Part shown: positions 34,062-45,547 of the stretch, one piece after another
Numbering within the stretch: the first letter of the stretch is position 1
Layout of the letters: each line of letters starts with the position of its first letter
NCBI GenBank assembly: GCA_021234155.1
Contig: JAJEKV010000071.1
Coordinates: 3,098,483-3,162,482 of the forward strand
DNA length: 64,000 nucleotides
Reading direction: 5' to 3'
Source of the DNA: Isoetes taiwanensis
Taxonomy: Eukaryota > Streptophyta > Lycopodiopsida > Isoetales > Isoetaceae
Program-made: the position numbers and the translations under genes
Notes under the pieces: generated by a model
The model's input: only the letters and a program-made list of their open reading frames with translations
What the model was told of the DNA's origin: nothing
Databases searched by the model: none

Positions 34062-36230
34062 GAAAAAAAAAAGGCTAAAATCAATGGCTCAGAAATGGTG
34101 CACTCTAGATGTACGCATTAGTACATCCATTTGAATACATCACGAAATCATAGGAAAACCTTAGTGAAAAGCGTACAAAAACACAAAGAAAACCCCCTGT
34201 TATTATGCTACATATTCTATTGATGTTGATGATTGAGGTTAATTGGTTGGTTCACTTGATCGATGCCATATAGGCCTCAAGTTCAAAAGAAAAATTCATC
34301 TTCAACTTCAGCACTTCAAGGTCAAACTTCATAAGAGGTACTATATTTAAGGTTAAACATTTGGTCAAAGGCATGTTCTAGAAGACACTAGGTTAAGAAG
34401 ATTAGAAGATGCTCATTTGAAGTTTTGAAGTTAAAAGTTTGAAAGACCCCATGATACATGCTTTTAAGCCGTAGTCATTTTCTCCACTTCCCTATCCATA
34501 TTCCATTTTTATTCCAGTATGCTCACTTTTGCCACATATTCACCTTTTCCTCTTCTTAGCCTAGCCATTTTCCTATTTTCACCTTCATTATGCCCACCTT
34601 GCCATATATCCCCCTTTGAGAATTTTTACCTAGCCCATTTCTCTATTTATTCCTATATACTACCATAAGCCATCCATTTCCACCATTTCAATTCATACTC
34701 CATAGCTTTTATCTTAAAAGTTTTACACCTTTGCTATTGTGGTCAAAACCCATGTCACTATCTCTTTCATATCCATTACCCTTCACTCTTTGTGAAACAC
34801 CTTTAGCCATCAAAACTCCACCTTCTCATTTTTACATCTTATTCCGTTACCATTGCTTCAATATTATTTTTTGCCCTCCCTCCTTGCCCCATTATTTTGT
34901 TGTCTTGTATCCAAATACCTTGATGACGTCACCCTCACTTCATTCAAGATATGTGCTTATGCAAAATCCATAGCCAATGTTCTAGATGTCCCAGTAATGC
35001 GTGCGTGGCCACTCCTAATATTGGATCCTTGAAGAATCAAGGAAATAAGCCTAAATCATGTTCGAAAAGCTTATATGCTCTTTTGCTCAAATGTTTTGTA
35101 GATTGGAGGAGTTCCGCTTCATAACCGGCACGTTCCTGGTAGTCTACAGGAATTCCGCCAATATGTTTGGAAGACCTGCCTGAGCGACTGTCCGTTATCT
35201 TTTGTTTCAAAGTTCTAGTGACTCAAAAGGGTATAAGGTATGCTATTTGTTATAATCGAAAGGAAATTTTCATACAGGATGATGGTCAGTTCAGAGCTAA
35301 CTAGTATTTTCGACCAGTTTGCAGGTGACACCATTATTTTTGTGTTCGTGATGTCCTGTAATTCTTTTGTATGCCACTTCTTTGTTCCAGTTGCAGGAAT
35401 TGGAGAAATAATCTTTGGGGAGTTCTAGGTTGCAACAGATGTGGTCTTTCTTTTTCAATTCATCCGGTAAAGGGATTTGTGCATTTTTCTCTAAAATGTC
35501 TTTCTATTCGAACCTCTCCTCTCTAGAAACTTGCTGGCATTATATTGTGGCCGAACTTATAATGTTTGGCAATTGGGAGACGTAATGTGCTGCACCTTTG
35601 CTTTTAGGCAACTGGTTATAATAATTGGCAATTTAAGAATATTATGGCATTGGTTATTTTTGTGGCAAAGGTTGTTTTTTAGAGGTCAAAAATATCTCCA
35701 TATGTATTTTATGTGGTATGGGGAGCATGTCGAAATATGGTCCATCCTTGATTTGGTATGTTTCAGGGTTTATTCTGACCACAAATGAACTATAACCTCT
35801 TCATCTGCTCAGAACCTCTTCGGGCATCAGATTTCTGGGCAGCCTAGTTGATGAATCCGGGCATGGCAGCGCATAGGTCATGGAAAACAGGCTTTTATAT
35901 ACAACCTCCACAAAGAAGCTTGAAGCTTCATCCAACAGCTCTCACATACAGAGCTCTATAGAGCGGATCTGGACCCTTGCACCTCCATTTCAACACCAAA
36001 ATCACGAACAGCAATTCCGCCTACTTCAATCCAGCGGCAAACAACCATAATCCATCTGCCCGCAATGGTTAGCCCCTCTTCTAGCAGAGGAGTCGCGTGA
36101 ACTGGCCGGCGGCCATGCTCTGGCAACAGATGGCAGGAAATTCTATTCTGAAACCATTAATTCCAAACAAAACTTTTCTTAACTTCAATTCCATCTCCCT
36201 TTTCTCGCCAAACCATTGCAAGAATCTTGG
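34062..36230. other. Non-coding stretch
   Basis: Pyrimidine-rich from 34,480 to 34,960, then mixed. No frame with recognisable domains and no RNA gene. Confidence 0.5.
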
Positions 36231-36239
36231 TCTGGAGAA

Positions 36240-36350
36240 TTTTTTTTTTAAGGCAAGATATTTTATTAATAATATGGCATACAACCTTATTTATAAAGCC
36301 CTCAAAAGGCTAGATAGGAAATATTTGCACTACACCCTGAAACAATAGGT
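36240..36350 (-). other. Possible retroposon 3' tail
   Basis: A nine-base T run followed by AAGGCAAGATATTTTATTAATAA-like sequence reads on the minus strand as an AT-rich 3' UTR ending in poly(A), as in plant L1 or SINE copies. No coding part follows. Weak call. Confidence 0.25.
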
Positions 36351-37129
36351 AAGCACCACTAACTTAGTCCAGAGAAAATTTGCCAACGTTATGGGTCATC
36401 AGTTTTAGTTTCGAATAATATGCTTGAAATAAAATTTTCTAATTTATTCTTAGCAATGGAGATACTATTGCAATGAGACCTAACCCTAAGCTTTTTATTT
36501 TTCCAGCGGCGGGCTCAAACGATCAAAAAGGCGCCCAGATGGAGAGGAGAGGTCGCGCAGCAGCCGCACAGGTATTCAGGGATCGGGTTAACTCAAGAAC
36601 TGGAGGGCTACAAATCCATTTATGTATTTGCTCAGAATATGTTAGTTGCTTTGCATTCTCTTAACTCCAATGGTTCTGAATGGGCCATGGCAGCTGTCTA
36701 GCTCAAATTATCATCGAAACAGGACAATGCAAGGAATGTTCCTTTTACTTTGATCCCAGTGGTCTCTGAACCACGAAAAATCTTCCTTGAGTTGTTTTCG
36801 ATTCGATGAAGTCTTGGACTTGTTCTTTGATGCAGGTTCATAATGAGATTTCAGAAGCACGAGCAGGAGTACAGATGATTTGTTTCTGCTTTTGAGCTGC
36901 AGAGATAATTTGAGATCGGCATCTGGAGCTGGAGCTTGAACCTGTAACTCCATTTTCCGGAATTGCTGAATGTCTGCCACGTATTGATCATCTGAGGTGA
37001 GCTTAAATCATTGATTAAAGAATTTAGAGAGCTGATATGAAAAGAGAAGATGGCTTATGCTATTTGTATGCCCATAAATGACTTTTCTTTAAAAGCAATA
37101 CCGAATGTCCATGTAAAAAAAAATACTGA

Positions 37130-37566
37130 ATGTCAATGTACCTGATCCCTGACTCGCTCCAATTCCTCGGAATGCGTCCATGCCTTCATTCAGGCTGAAG
37201 GCGGATGCTCCTGGGAGATCTATTGTGCAAATGCGGTTTTCGGCGCCTGGTAATGCGAACTAGGATCTTGGCTTGGCCAGAATGGCTCAAGGAAACCCTA
37301 AATGCGAAAGAAGAAAGGTTTAGGGTTTAAGAAAAATCCTTATATGGGAACTTTTAGGGTTAGGTTAGAAAGGATCCAATGGGTTATTGCCACTTGGCAA
37401 AGGGGGGTTTAGTTGTATATGTTTAATGCACATGCACAACTCACGAGGTTGCCCCTTAGGCGCAACCCTTTACGGCTCTCAAGTACTTGTCGTGATGACA
37501 TGTACGTGTGACGTGGCAGTATAATATACGTATTATTCGGATCGTATGTTATACTGGAACGTCACA
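37130..37566 (-). repeat. 3' LTR of chromovirus (outer edge not defined)
   Basis: Read on the minus strand, the LTR starts TGTGACGTTCC at 37,566, directly after a GGTGGGGAGAT polypurine tract (37,567-37,577). Sequence continues leftward with LTR-like composition to at least about 37,130. The far end and target duplication could not be fixed. Confidence 0.6.
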
Positions 37567-38299
37567 ATCTCCCCACCTTGAATTGATGCCGTCCTCAGCA
37601 TCACGCATCTCCCCACCTTGGAAACCTGCATACCCTGCAATCACATTCGATATATATGATTTTACAATATAATTACCCCAAGGTAATATTTTAATTTATC
37701 TTAACACATCCTTGTTTAATACCACTCTATGGTAAGAGGCTCTTTCGTTCTCTGCTTTATCGTCTATTATTCACAAAATTTTATGGCTTACACCCATTAT
37801 CACTACTATAGTTTCAAAATTCCCTAATTAAGGTTCCCTATCATTTCCTTACAACACATTATGACAAAATATGTGTTGTAAGTCTTCGCAGTGCGACCTT
37901 CCTGCCGCTAGACTCTCCTATTGGCCTGCAGGTCCAACACTATGTCAGTATACATTTAATTATTATAAAGTTGGTTGTTAGGGAACCACCCATTAATTAC
38001 AATTTACATGGATGCAAGGCTAATCTCTCGGCGTAGGAAGATTATGTTTCTTCCATCTTGGCCGTGGAGACAATGCCCTATCATGCCTAGGATGATCACT
38101 CATGCCTACACCTTTAGTTGCCTTTGGCGTGAAGGGTGTCGTCCTTCCCGTATTTGGGCGTGAAGGGTGGCCTTCCCATACTAGGCATTGACTAGAGGTG
38201 CTTTCCTATCAATGCATGCCTAAATGACCTCTTATCTCTCAAGGTCGTCTACTTCCGTGGGACGGAAGTAGACTTTTTAATCTACCTTCCACTCACCTA
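37567..38299 (-). other. Chromovirus 3' untranslated region
   Basis: Sequence between the pol end and the polypurine tract. No ORF of note. The polypurine tract abuts the LTR. Confidence 0.5.
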
Positions 38300-41200
38300 T
38301 CGAGTCGGTGTCGACTATTTCGGTGACGAGCCGACCCTTGCATTGCTCCATGAATTGGGGATACTGCTTCTCCAAATCTGATTGTAGTACCCACGTAGCG
38401 TTTTCCACAGGTAAGTGCGTTCATTTCACTAGGTATTGGAGAAATTGGGATCTTCTTGTCTTCTTATAGGCCCTGTCAAGAAGACCTCTAGGACGATTTC
38501 AAGCTGGTCGTCCGTCATTTCCAGTAACTCAGTTGTCTCCAATACTTCCTCTGGATTAGGAGTGTGCCTCTTTAGGAGACTTATATACAAGACCCTATGG
38601 ATTTTGAGATGTGCTGGCAGGTCCAATCTGTAGGATTGGATACCTACTCTTTTGGTTATCCTGAAAGGCCCAGCCCATCTTGGAGCAAGCTTCTTGCAAT
38701 TTCCGATGCGGAGCTTGGCCTGTTTCACCTTGATCTTCAACCATACATTGTCTCCCACCTGAAATTCCCTTACCGTCCTATGCTTATCGGCTATGCTTTT
38801 CTGCCAACTTCTTGCTGCTAGAAGGTATCCTCTTACCTCCTCCACCAACTGCTGCATATCCGATAACATTCGCTGGGAGACTTCCACTTTTGACACTGGA
38901 TTATGCCATGTATCAGGGGTAAGACACTGGTACCCATAATTAATCATGAAAGGAGATATCTGGGATGACTCCCTGCTTGGTGCTGTTGTAGGCGAACTCC
39001 ATTAAGTGGATGAAATCATCCCACTTAGACTGTTTGTTCCAAACATAGCTCCTTAGCATATCTTCAATAATCCTATTGGTTCGCTCTGTCTAGCCATCCG
39101 TCTGCGGATGATATTGTGCTCATAGAGAGCTTCTCTGAATGGTGGCAAACAAATCTTGCCAGAATGCACTCATAAATTTAGAATCCCTATCCGAGATTAT
39201 TTCCCTCGGCATCCCATGGAGTCTAAATATCTCTTTGGTGAACAATACGGCAATATCCAATGCCGTATTTGTGGTCCTACACAACACAAAATGTGCCATC
39301 TTCGACAACTTGTCCACCACCACCATTAGTGCATCCTTGCCTCTTGCTGTCCTCGGAAGCCCTGTAATGAAATCTGGCAATGGCTTTAAGGCTCCTGGAA
39401 TTCGGAGTTGCTCCACCTTTATCTGCTGGCATAACTGGCACTCTCGAATATACCTTGCTATATGCTTCGTCATGTCGGGCTAGAAGTAGCTGCTTCTAAT
39501 CTTGAAATATGTCTTCATGAACCCTGCATGCTCTGCTATGGGACTATTGTGTGTATCATGGAGTATTAACTTCCTTACTCTTGAATATTCTGGTACACAC
39601 AACTTAGTCTTATGATATAGCAAGTTACCTTCCTTCTTATAATGCTTGAAGGTCTCCTTTTCCTTATATGTTCTTGCCTCTTTACAAAGGCTTGCCCACG
39701 CTTCTTTAAAGTCGCCATCTGTTGGCAACGTCTCCTCAATCCTCTTGCCATACTCACTTGTGAGAGTGGTACACACAATTTAATCTTATGATATAGCAAG
39801 TTACCTTCCTTCTTATAATGCTTGAAGATCTCCCTTTCCTTATCTGTTCTTGCCTCTTTATAAAGGCTTGCCCACGCGTCTTTAAAGTCGCCATCTGTTG
39901 GCAACATCTCCTCAATCCTCTTGCCATACTCACTTGTGAGAGTCGATATGGCGTTGCAATGGGTTCTTGTCTTCAATGGCTTCCTGGAGAGCGCATCTGT
40001 GACTACATTTAGCTTGCCTGGCTTGTAGACTATTTCGAAGTCGTACTCTTCAAGAAACTCCATCCACCTCCTTTGCCTCAGGTTCAGGAGTGGTTGCGTG
40101 AAGATGTACTGGAGACTTTGATGATTTGTATCTAGTTGGAACTTTCTTCCCAACAAGTAGTGTCTCCAGATTCTCAAGGCCCTCATAATGTCCAAAAGCT
40201 CTTGGTCATGAGTCGGGTAGCGTTGTTCTGCATCATTCATCTTCTTGGAGTCATATGCGACTATCCTTCCCTCTTGCATGAGGACTGCACCCGTTGCTAT
40301 CCTGCTAGCATCTGTTGCCACAAGCTTATCCTTGGCTGGATCTGGCAAGACTAAGACTGGCGCGGTCGTTAAAGCTTCCTTCAACGTCTCAAATGCTGCA
40401 TGGACCTTGCTTTGCCAATGACTCGCCCAATCTTTTATCTTTCCTGCTTTGGTGAGGTTCATCAATGGTGCTGCCACCTTGGCAAAGTTCTTGACGAACT
40501 TCCTATAATATCCTGCTAAGCCGAGGAAGCTCCTCACTTCATGGGTGTTCTTTGGTACCGGCCAATCAATTACCGCTTCAATCTTTGCAGGGTCGGTGGA
40601 GATCCCTTTTGCTGTGATTACATGCCCCAAGTACTCGACTCTTTCTGTTGTGAAGTGACGCTTGGATAGCTTCGCATAGAGTTGATGCCTCCTCAACTTT
40701 TCAAGTACTTTTCTCAAGTGTTGGATATGCTCCTCTAAGGATTTGCTGTAGACTAGAATGTCATGAAAGAAAACTATGACGAAATCATCTAGGGACTCGC
40801 GGAAAACATCATTCATGAGCCTCATGAAGGTTGCTGGAGCATTGGACAATCCAAACGGCATCACTGTGAAGTCATAGTGGCCATATCTCGTCCTGAATGT
40901 AGTCTTATGGATGTCCTCTTCCTTGATTCTGATTTGGTGATAGCCTGATCTCAAATCTATCTTGGAAAAGACCTTTGCTCCCTGCAATTGATCCATCAGA
41001 TTGTCTGATCGAGGTAGGGCATATTTGTTCTTGATGGTGTGCTTGTTCAATTGACGATACTCAATGCACATTCTAAGACTTCCATCCTTCTTCTTGACGA
41101 AGAGTATTGGCGATCCAAATGGGGAGACACTAGGTCTTATAAACCCTAGGTCTAACAACTCCTGCAATTGCTTCTTCAGTTCCGTCAACTCCTGGGTTGA

Positions 41201-41821
41201 CATCCTGTAGGGCGCCTTGCTTGTTGGCTTAGTTCCTGGCTCAAGTGCTATTTCACACTCGACTCCTCTGTAAGGTGGAAGTTGCTTAATTTCATCTGGA
41301 AACAAATCATGGAATTCCTTTACCAACTTTGCTATCGGCTTTGGGAGCTTGCTCAATGCTTTGGCCTCTTTCTCTTCCGTTGTCTCTTGCTCGTCAACCT
41401 CGAGTTTAAAGACATAGGCCACTTGCTCCTTCCTTATGCATTTAAGTAACTTCTTACTAGACATGCATTGCATGATTGGGGTGACTTCTTTACCTGTTAT
41501 CTCAATGACCTTGCCCTCTGGCGTCGTTAAGGTTACTTTTCGCTTCCCACAATCAATCACGGCTCCAGCCAGTCCAAGGTATTCCATGCCTATGATCAAG
41601 TCGTACTTGCCGATGTTCATCACTTCCGCTCCCATTGCAACATTAATACCTGGCAAGTCTATGTTGAAGTTGATCCTCTTTCCTGCTGTGTGTCGGATTG
41701 CCCCACTTGCCAACACAACCGGCCTAGGCTTGGACTTCAAAGGCTTTAGCTTCAACATCTGTACCATCCTTGGCGAAGCAAAATTGTGGGTACTTCTTGT
41801 GTCTTTCAACACTATGAAGGA
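38300..41821 (-). pseudogene. Ty3/gypsy chromovirus pol, inactivated
   Basis: Order in minus sense is protease, RT, RNase H, integrase, chromodomain, the chromovirus arrangement. The open part 41,821-39,575 holds [11 protein letters not shown] (protease; usual DSG is DTR), [23 protein letters not shown] and FFHDILVYS, where the first Asp of the RT catalytic pair is His. In RNase H, TDAS and DQELL remain but the TDH motif is TNH. Integrase has the HHCC region (RECQLCQQIK), the DFITGLPRT core and a C-terminal part (38,429-38,947). Chromodomain residues YLVK-(stop)-THLPVENATWV lie around 38,380-38,435. Stops replace conserved Trp at 38,421 and 39,480 and Gln at 39,090. The first 47 codons of the long frame above 41,821 come from the inserted YR element, not from pol. 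Confidence 0.95.
39592..39944 (-). repeat. 176-bp tandem duplication inside chromovirus pol
   Basis: 39,592-39,768 and 39,769-39,944 are near-identical; the offset is 177 bp at one end and 176 at the other. It duplicates the end of RNase H and the linker before integrase ([14 protein letters not shown] appears twice) and throws the second copy out of frame. Confidence 0.93.
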
Positions 41822-42330
41822 ATGAGCCACGATTGTGAATGAATGAGCCACGAGGCATCTCTCCTTTATTTCCAAAATACAAAAGGTACAAGCTCTGCAA
41901 AACAAAAAGGAAACCCTCAAGCTAACCAACTTTGTTGGGCGAACAAGCATGGGGGAACACACGGGGAATCCAAAGCATAACGTTCAACTGGATGAAACAA
42001 ACTCCCACAAACAAAAGAACCAAGCACAGTGCGCCCCGACCAAGTTACGCAGAGAACGCCAAAGCCGCTACCGGCAACCTGCAAAAGAAGGGACAAATAA
42101 ACTCCAGATAACCAAAGTGATACATAAGAGCACGCCAAACTAGGGTCATTGTAGACCACCGGGGACCACCCAACGAAAAAGCAACCACTAGCACAAGGAA
42201 CACCATAATGCACGAGGGTACCACACACTCCAGCAACCCACGGGACATACCTAAAGACAATCGGACAGCAGAGGGAGGCTAGACACCATCAGGACTAGGA
42301 GAGGGGTGGGGAGGGGGGGAAAGAGGGGCC
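41822..42330 (-). other. 3' tail of YR element
   Basis: About 509 bp beyond repeat A at the element's 3' end, with no counterpart at the 5' end. It ends with two copies of CGTGGCTCATTC nine bases apart, touching the target duplication. An AATAAA lies about 50 bases from the end on the minus strand. No poly(A). Confidence 0.6.
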
Positions 42331-42471
42331 GACGAAGGGAGAGACGCTCTAAGACGGCTGATGGAGAATCGCAAGAGGGGGCAGGGTATAAATACACGAA
42401 GGAGGGAGACAGCTCAACTAGACTCAAGAAGCGGATTTATCTGCTTATCTTGAAACCCAGATAAATCGTAC
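42331..42471 (-). repeat. YR element direct repeat A, 3' copy
   Basis: 141 bp, three mismatches to 52,910-53,050. Contains a perfect 10-bp inverted pair, GATTTATCTG (42,434-42,443) and CAGATAAATC (42,458-42,467), around a 14-bp core. This is the shape of a tyrosine-recombinase site. Also contains TATAAATA. Confidence 0.93.
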
Positions 42472-42558
42472 TTCTAGAGCCTAGTTGCACACACAACAAC
42501 ACCAAGCTGAAAAAAGAGGCAGGAAGGAGGAGATGTCTCATACCGAACAAGAGAAGTG

Positions 42559-44304
42559 TCATTGGAACTCCGAGGATAGGCGGCAGATAGCGCGGGCATC
42601 CTCACGACCCAGGCCCAGAGAGCGGGAAACTAAAAGTTGCTGATGGAGGGAGGGGCTGACATAGCCATCCTTAGCGGTCTCGGAACGCCAACGGCCATGG
42701 GCCTTAAAAAGGCGATCTGGCACATCCAAAGCAGCTGCCGTGGTGGCACCGCCACGACGGGCGGAATGGGTACCAAAGGAGGAGGGGTCTTCACCAATGG
42801 CAACAAGGCAAAGTTTGAACCAAGAACGCAGGGTAGAATATGAGATAGGCTTCTTGCGGATAGACACACCATGAGGAGAGACACGGACACCACGAAACAA
42901 ATGCCCTCCAGGGGGACCATCTATCCGACTAAAATCCCCTAAAGCAAGCAGACGTTCCAAGAGACCCACAGGACAGTAGAAACCACCAAGGCGTGCAATG
43001 GACACCCAGGAGCCCTCACCATGCTGGTCGGTTTTGGAAGACTTGATAAAAAGGCTAGCGTGAGATGGGAGAATGAGGATCTCCTCCCAACGCAAGGCAA
43101 GCAGCTCGGCACTACGCAAAAATGCAACAAAGGCCAAGACGAAGGCGCAACATTTCATTACGTCGGGCAGGGTTGCAGCAGGAGATGCAAATTTATCCAT
43201 GACACGCCTAACCAAGTGGGGGAGTAATGGCTTCTTCTTGGCCGCCCGGACAGTCGAGGAGCGCTTTGCGGAATCCCGGACAAGGTCAACAAGGGGGTGG
43301 TCAGTGGGCTTGCGAAAGCCGGCCAAGGCATGATGGAAAGCAATAGCAGCAATCGACCTCTGAAACACAGCAAGAGAAGGGGAAGTGGCTAAAAGACGAG
43401 TAAGGAACAAGCAAACAGAGAGGGGTTCTGCAGGTAGGGGAACAAGGTGTTTGGAAAGGCACCAACTTTTGAACTCTGACCATGGACCTGCGTAGGACTT
43501 CAAAGTGTTAACAGAACGAGACTCAGCTAGTTGCTCCTGTAAGGCCTCTTTCAAGAAAGCAAGCTCAGCATCCCCACCACCAAGCGAGCTCCAAAACTTA
43601 GACGAGAAAACATCTGAAAAAACAACAAACTCACCGTTAGACGCCACCAAACGAAGTGCAATCAAAGGACTTGAAGGCTTGCGGCATGGAAGGGTCGACC
43701 GCATCCCGGGTCGTAAGAAATGTCCACCAGAGGGAAAGTACAAGCTATCAACAAACGCAGGATGCCAATTGCCAAATTCATCATGCAGGGCAGGCCACCA
43801 AGGAGCGGACTCCCAATGGAAGATGACTAAAGTAGCATCCGCAGCGCACGCTAGAGCAAACTTGAAGGCCTTAAAAACTAGGGCGGGTGGAGGAAAGCAA
43901 TAGTTATTATAGCCGCTCCAGCTTTGAGCAAAAGCATCTGGGGGAGAGGACGAACAAGGTGACAAATGCCAGCAATTAAAGTTGGGCAAGCGGTGGTTGT
44001 CGAAATTCGCAAAGCGGTCCCAATCATGAGGGCCCCAAGCAAACTCAATGAGGCGGAAGGCTAAGTCTGTCAAACTATAGTCATCGTACTCTTCAAGCTT
44101 GGAAAGGTAATCTGCCCATTGGTTTAGGGTACGGGGTATCCAGGCCGGTTTCAGGACAAGCTGGTGTCTCAAGCACGAGGAAAAAATCTTGACGCACAAC
44201 AAATGCAAGTCGAGAACCCGGGAGCCACCTCTAGACAGGATAAAGAAAGCATTCAAACTATCGCCATACGCAATGATAGACCGCCCTCGAAGGAGAAGCG
44301 GCAT
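42559..44304 (-). CDS. YR retroelement RNase H C-part and tyrosine recombinase
   Basis: 581 codons. The protein would join the circular cDNA intermediate to the genome by site-specific recombination, doing the job that integrase does in LTR elements. Residues 9-70 complete an RNase H domain (AYGDS, and NQWADYLSK with the final Asp). Residues 85-180 are the WDRFANFDN...DAFAQSW linker typical of DIRS-group RNase H. Residues 250-555 are a phage-integrase-fold recombinase with the full set: Arg397 (FLRSAELLAL), His513-x-x-Arg516 (HSARRGGATT), His536/Trp539 (AHGRWRS) and nucleophile Tyr548 (DGYVSP). No stop interrupts it. It overlaps the RT frame upstream by about 47 nt in another frame. The ATG at 44,304 may be incidental if the protein is made by frameshifting. 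Confidence 0.93.
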   Translation of the reverse strand: MPLLLRGRSIIAYGDSLNAFFILSRGGSRVLDLHLLCVKIFSSCLRHQLVLKPAWIPRTLNQWADYLSKLEEYDDYSLTDLAFRLIEFAWGPHDWDRFANFDNHRLPNFNCWHLSPCSSSPPDAFAQSWSGYNNYCFPPPALVFKAFKFALACAADATLVIFHWESAPWWPALHDEFGNWHPAFVDSLYFPSGGHFLRPGMRSTLPCRKPSSPLIALRLVASNGEFVVFSDVFSSKFWSSLGGGDAELAFLKEALQEQLAESRSVNTLKSYAGPWSEFKSWCLSKHLVPLPAEPLSVCLFLTRLLATSPSLAVFQRSIAAIAFHHALAGFRKPTDHPLVDLVRDSAKRSSTVRAAKKKPLLPHLVRRVMDKFASPAATLPDVMKCCAFVLAFVAFLRSAELLALRWEEILILPSHASLFIKSSKTDQHGEGSWVSIARLGGFYCPVGLLERLLALGDFSRIDGPPGGHLFRGVRVSPHGVSIRKKPISYSTLRSWFKLCLVAIGEDPSSFGTHSARRGGATTAAALDVPDRLFKAHGRWRSETAKDGYVSPSLHQQLLVSRSLGLGREDARAICRLSSEFQ

Positions 44305-45547
44305 GATGGTTCAAAAAATGAAGAAGGCCAGACAGCTCGCGGAAGGTTGAAGACATAGATTGTTCAAGAGGGGTAGACTTCCCGGAGAGGCTGGCAAGAT
44401 CACGAGATCCGGACACCCAAGCACCCCAGCCAGAGCCACTAGCATCATAAAAGAGGGAAACCACCAGGGAAAAGGACTCCCAGATATGGGCAGAGTTAAG
44501 TAGGTCAAACCAATCACCCCAAGCCTTGGCCTCGGCCATGGCTAAGTGGGACAGCGGCACCACCTGCTCCCAAGAGGTAATGGCAGACAGGGCAGCAAAC
44601 AGGTGGAAGGAGAGAATCTTGCAAAATGGTCCAAAGACTAGACTGCAGGAGGTGATCATACCCAAGAAAGAGGCAAATTTGCGAGCTTTGACCAGCTGGC
44701 TATCGCGAAGGCTGTGGGCAAGGTCCAAAAACTTAGCACGACGCGAGGGAGCTATGGAGAGAAGACCAGAGTGAGCATTAACGACAAATCCCAAGAACTT
44801 GGCCTCGTGAGAAGGTAGCAGCTGACATTTATGAAGGGCAACCACAAAACCGGCCGACTCAAAATCTGCTAGCACTAGACGCTGGTGGTCGAGGAAGGAG
44901 GAGGGTCTACAAGCAAAGAAGAAATCGTCGATGTAGGGAATGCAGCGCAAACTGCTGGACCGCCATCGCTTGACAAGTTGACGCATGACTTTGGTAAACA
45001 CAAAGCAGGCAGTCGAGAGTCCAAAAGGCAAGGATGTGAACATGTAAAAGGAGCCATCAAAGGAGAACCCTAAATATGTCCAAAACTGGGGGTTAATGTC
45101 AATGTGGTGATAACCCGAATGCAAGTCTAAGGTAAAAAGATGGTCACCCGGTTGGACGGTCAAGGCTACATTACTGATAGTCTCATAGCAAAAGGGAGTT
45201 TGAGCCAGAAAGGTATTTAGATGGCGCAAGTCGAGAATGAGACGAAGCGTGTTGTTGGCCTTGGGCACCACACCCAGGGGCGAGCAGAAAAAAGGCTTGC
45301 GATCTGAAATAACAGCAGAACCAGCCGAGATCAAGTCCTGTAAGGCAGTGCGAACAAAGACAGCCTCTTGAAATGCAGATCGATGGTTAGAGCTGGACCA
45401 AGGGTGGGAGGGGGAGGAGAAGAATGCCAAGGCAGAGCGTAACCGTTCTGTATCCAATCCAACACCATAGCAGAAGTACAAAAGGATAATAAAAGTCTTG
45501 CAGGACAAGCAGCCGCACGATGATCCGGTCTCTGACAAATGAAACAC
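44258..45547 (-). CDS. YR retroelement reverse transcriptase and RNase H N-part
   Basis: Makes element cDNA. RT motifs in order: LRLILDLRHLN (101-111), FTLDLHSGYHHIDI (138-151), SLPFGLSTACFVF (172-184) and the catalytic YIDD (205-208). The RNase H start follows at LFYDASGSGWGAW (366-378) with the catalytic Glu in FRELSGL (402-408). The frame closes at 44,258-44,260, mid-domain, and RNase H continues in the next ORF. RT sequence resembles DIRS/Ngaro/PAT rather than LTR or LINE types. The Met at 45,547 lies in the gag zinc-knuckle region, so the true start may be later or depend on frameshifting from gag, whose frame it overlaps by over 200 nt. Confidence 0.93.
   Translation of the reverse strand: MFHLSETGSSCGCLSCKTFIILLYFCYGVGLDTERLRSALAFFSSPSHPWSSSNHRSAFQEAVFVRTALQDLISAGSAVISDRKPFFCSPLGVVPKANNTLRLILDLRHLNTFLAQTPFCYETISNVALTVQPGDHLFTLDLHSGYHHIDINPQFWTYLGFSFDGSFYMFTSLPFGLSTACFVFTKVMRQLVKRWRSSSLRCIPYIDDFFFACRPSSFLDHQRLVLADFESAGFVVALHKCQLLPSHEAKFLGFVVNAHSGLLSIAPSRRAKFLDLAHSLRDSQLVKARKFASFLGMITSCSLVFGPFCKILSFHLFAALSAITSWEQVVPLSHLAMAEAKAWGDWFDLLNSAHIWESFSLVVSLFYDASGSGWGAWVSGSRDLASLSGKSTPLEQSMSSTFRELSGLLHFLNHHAASPSRAVYHCVWR

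Noticed and set aside
39575..41962. Reading the whole 795-codon frame as one pol protein
   Set aside because: The first 47 codons are translated from the end of the inserted YR element and the last 30 or so from the out-of-frame tandem duplication.
42559..44304. Tyrosine recombinase considered as a bacterial or phage integrase (contamination)
   Set aside because: It is fused to RNase H sequence, follows a DIRS-type RT, and is embedded in a plant chromovirus with a target duplication, so it belongs to a retroelement.
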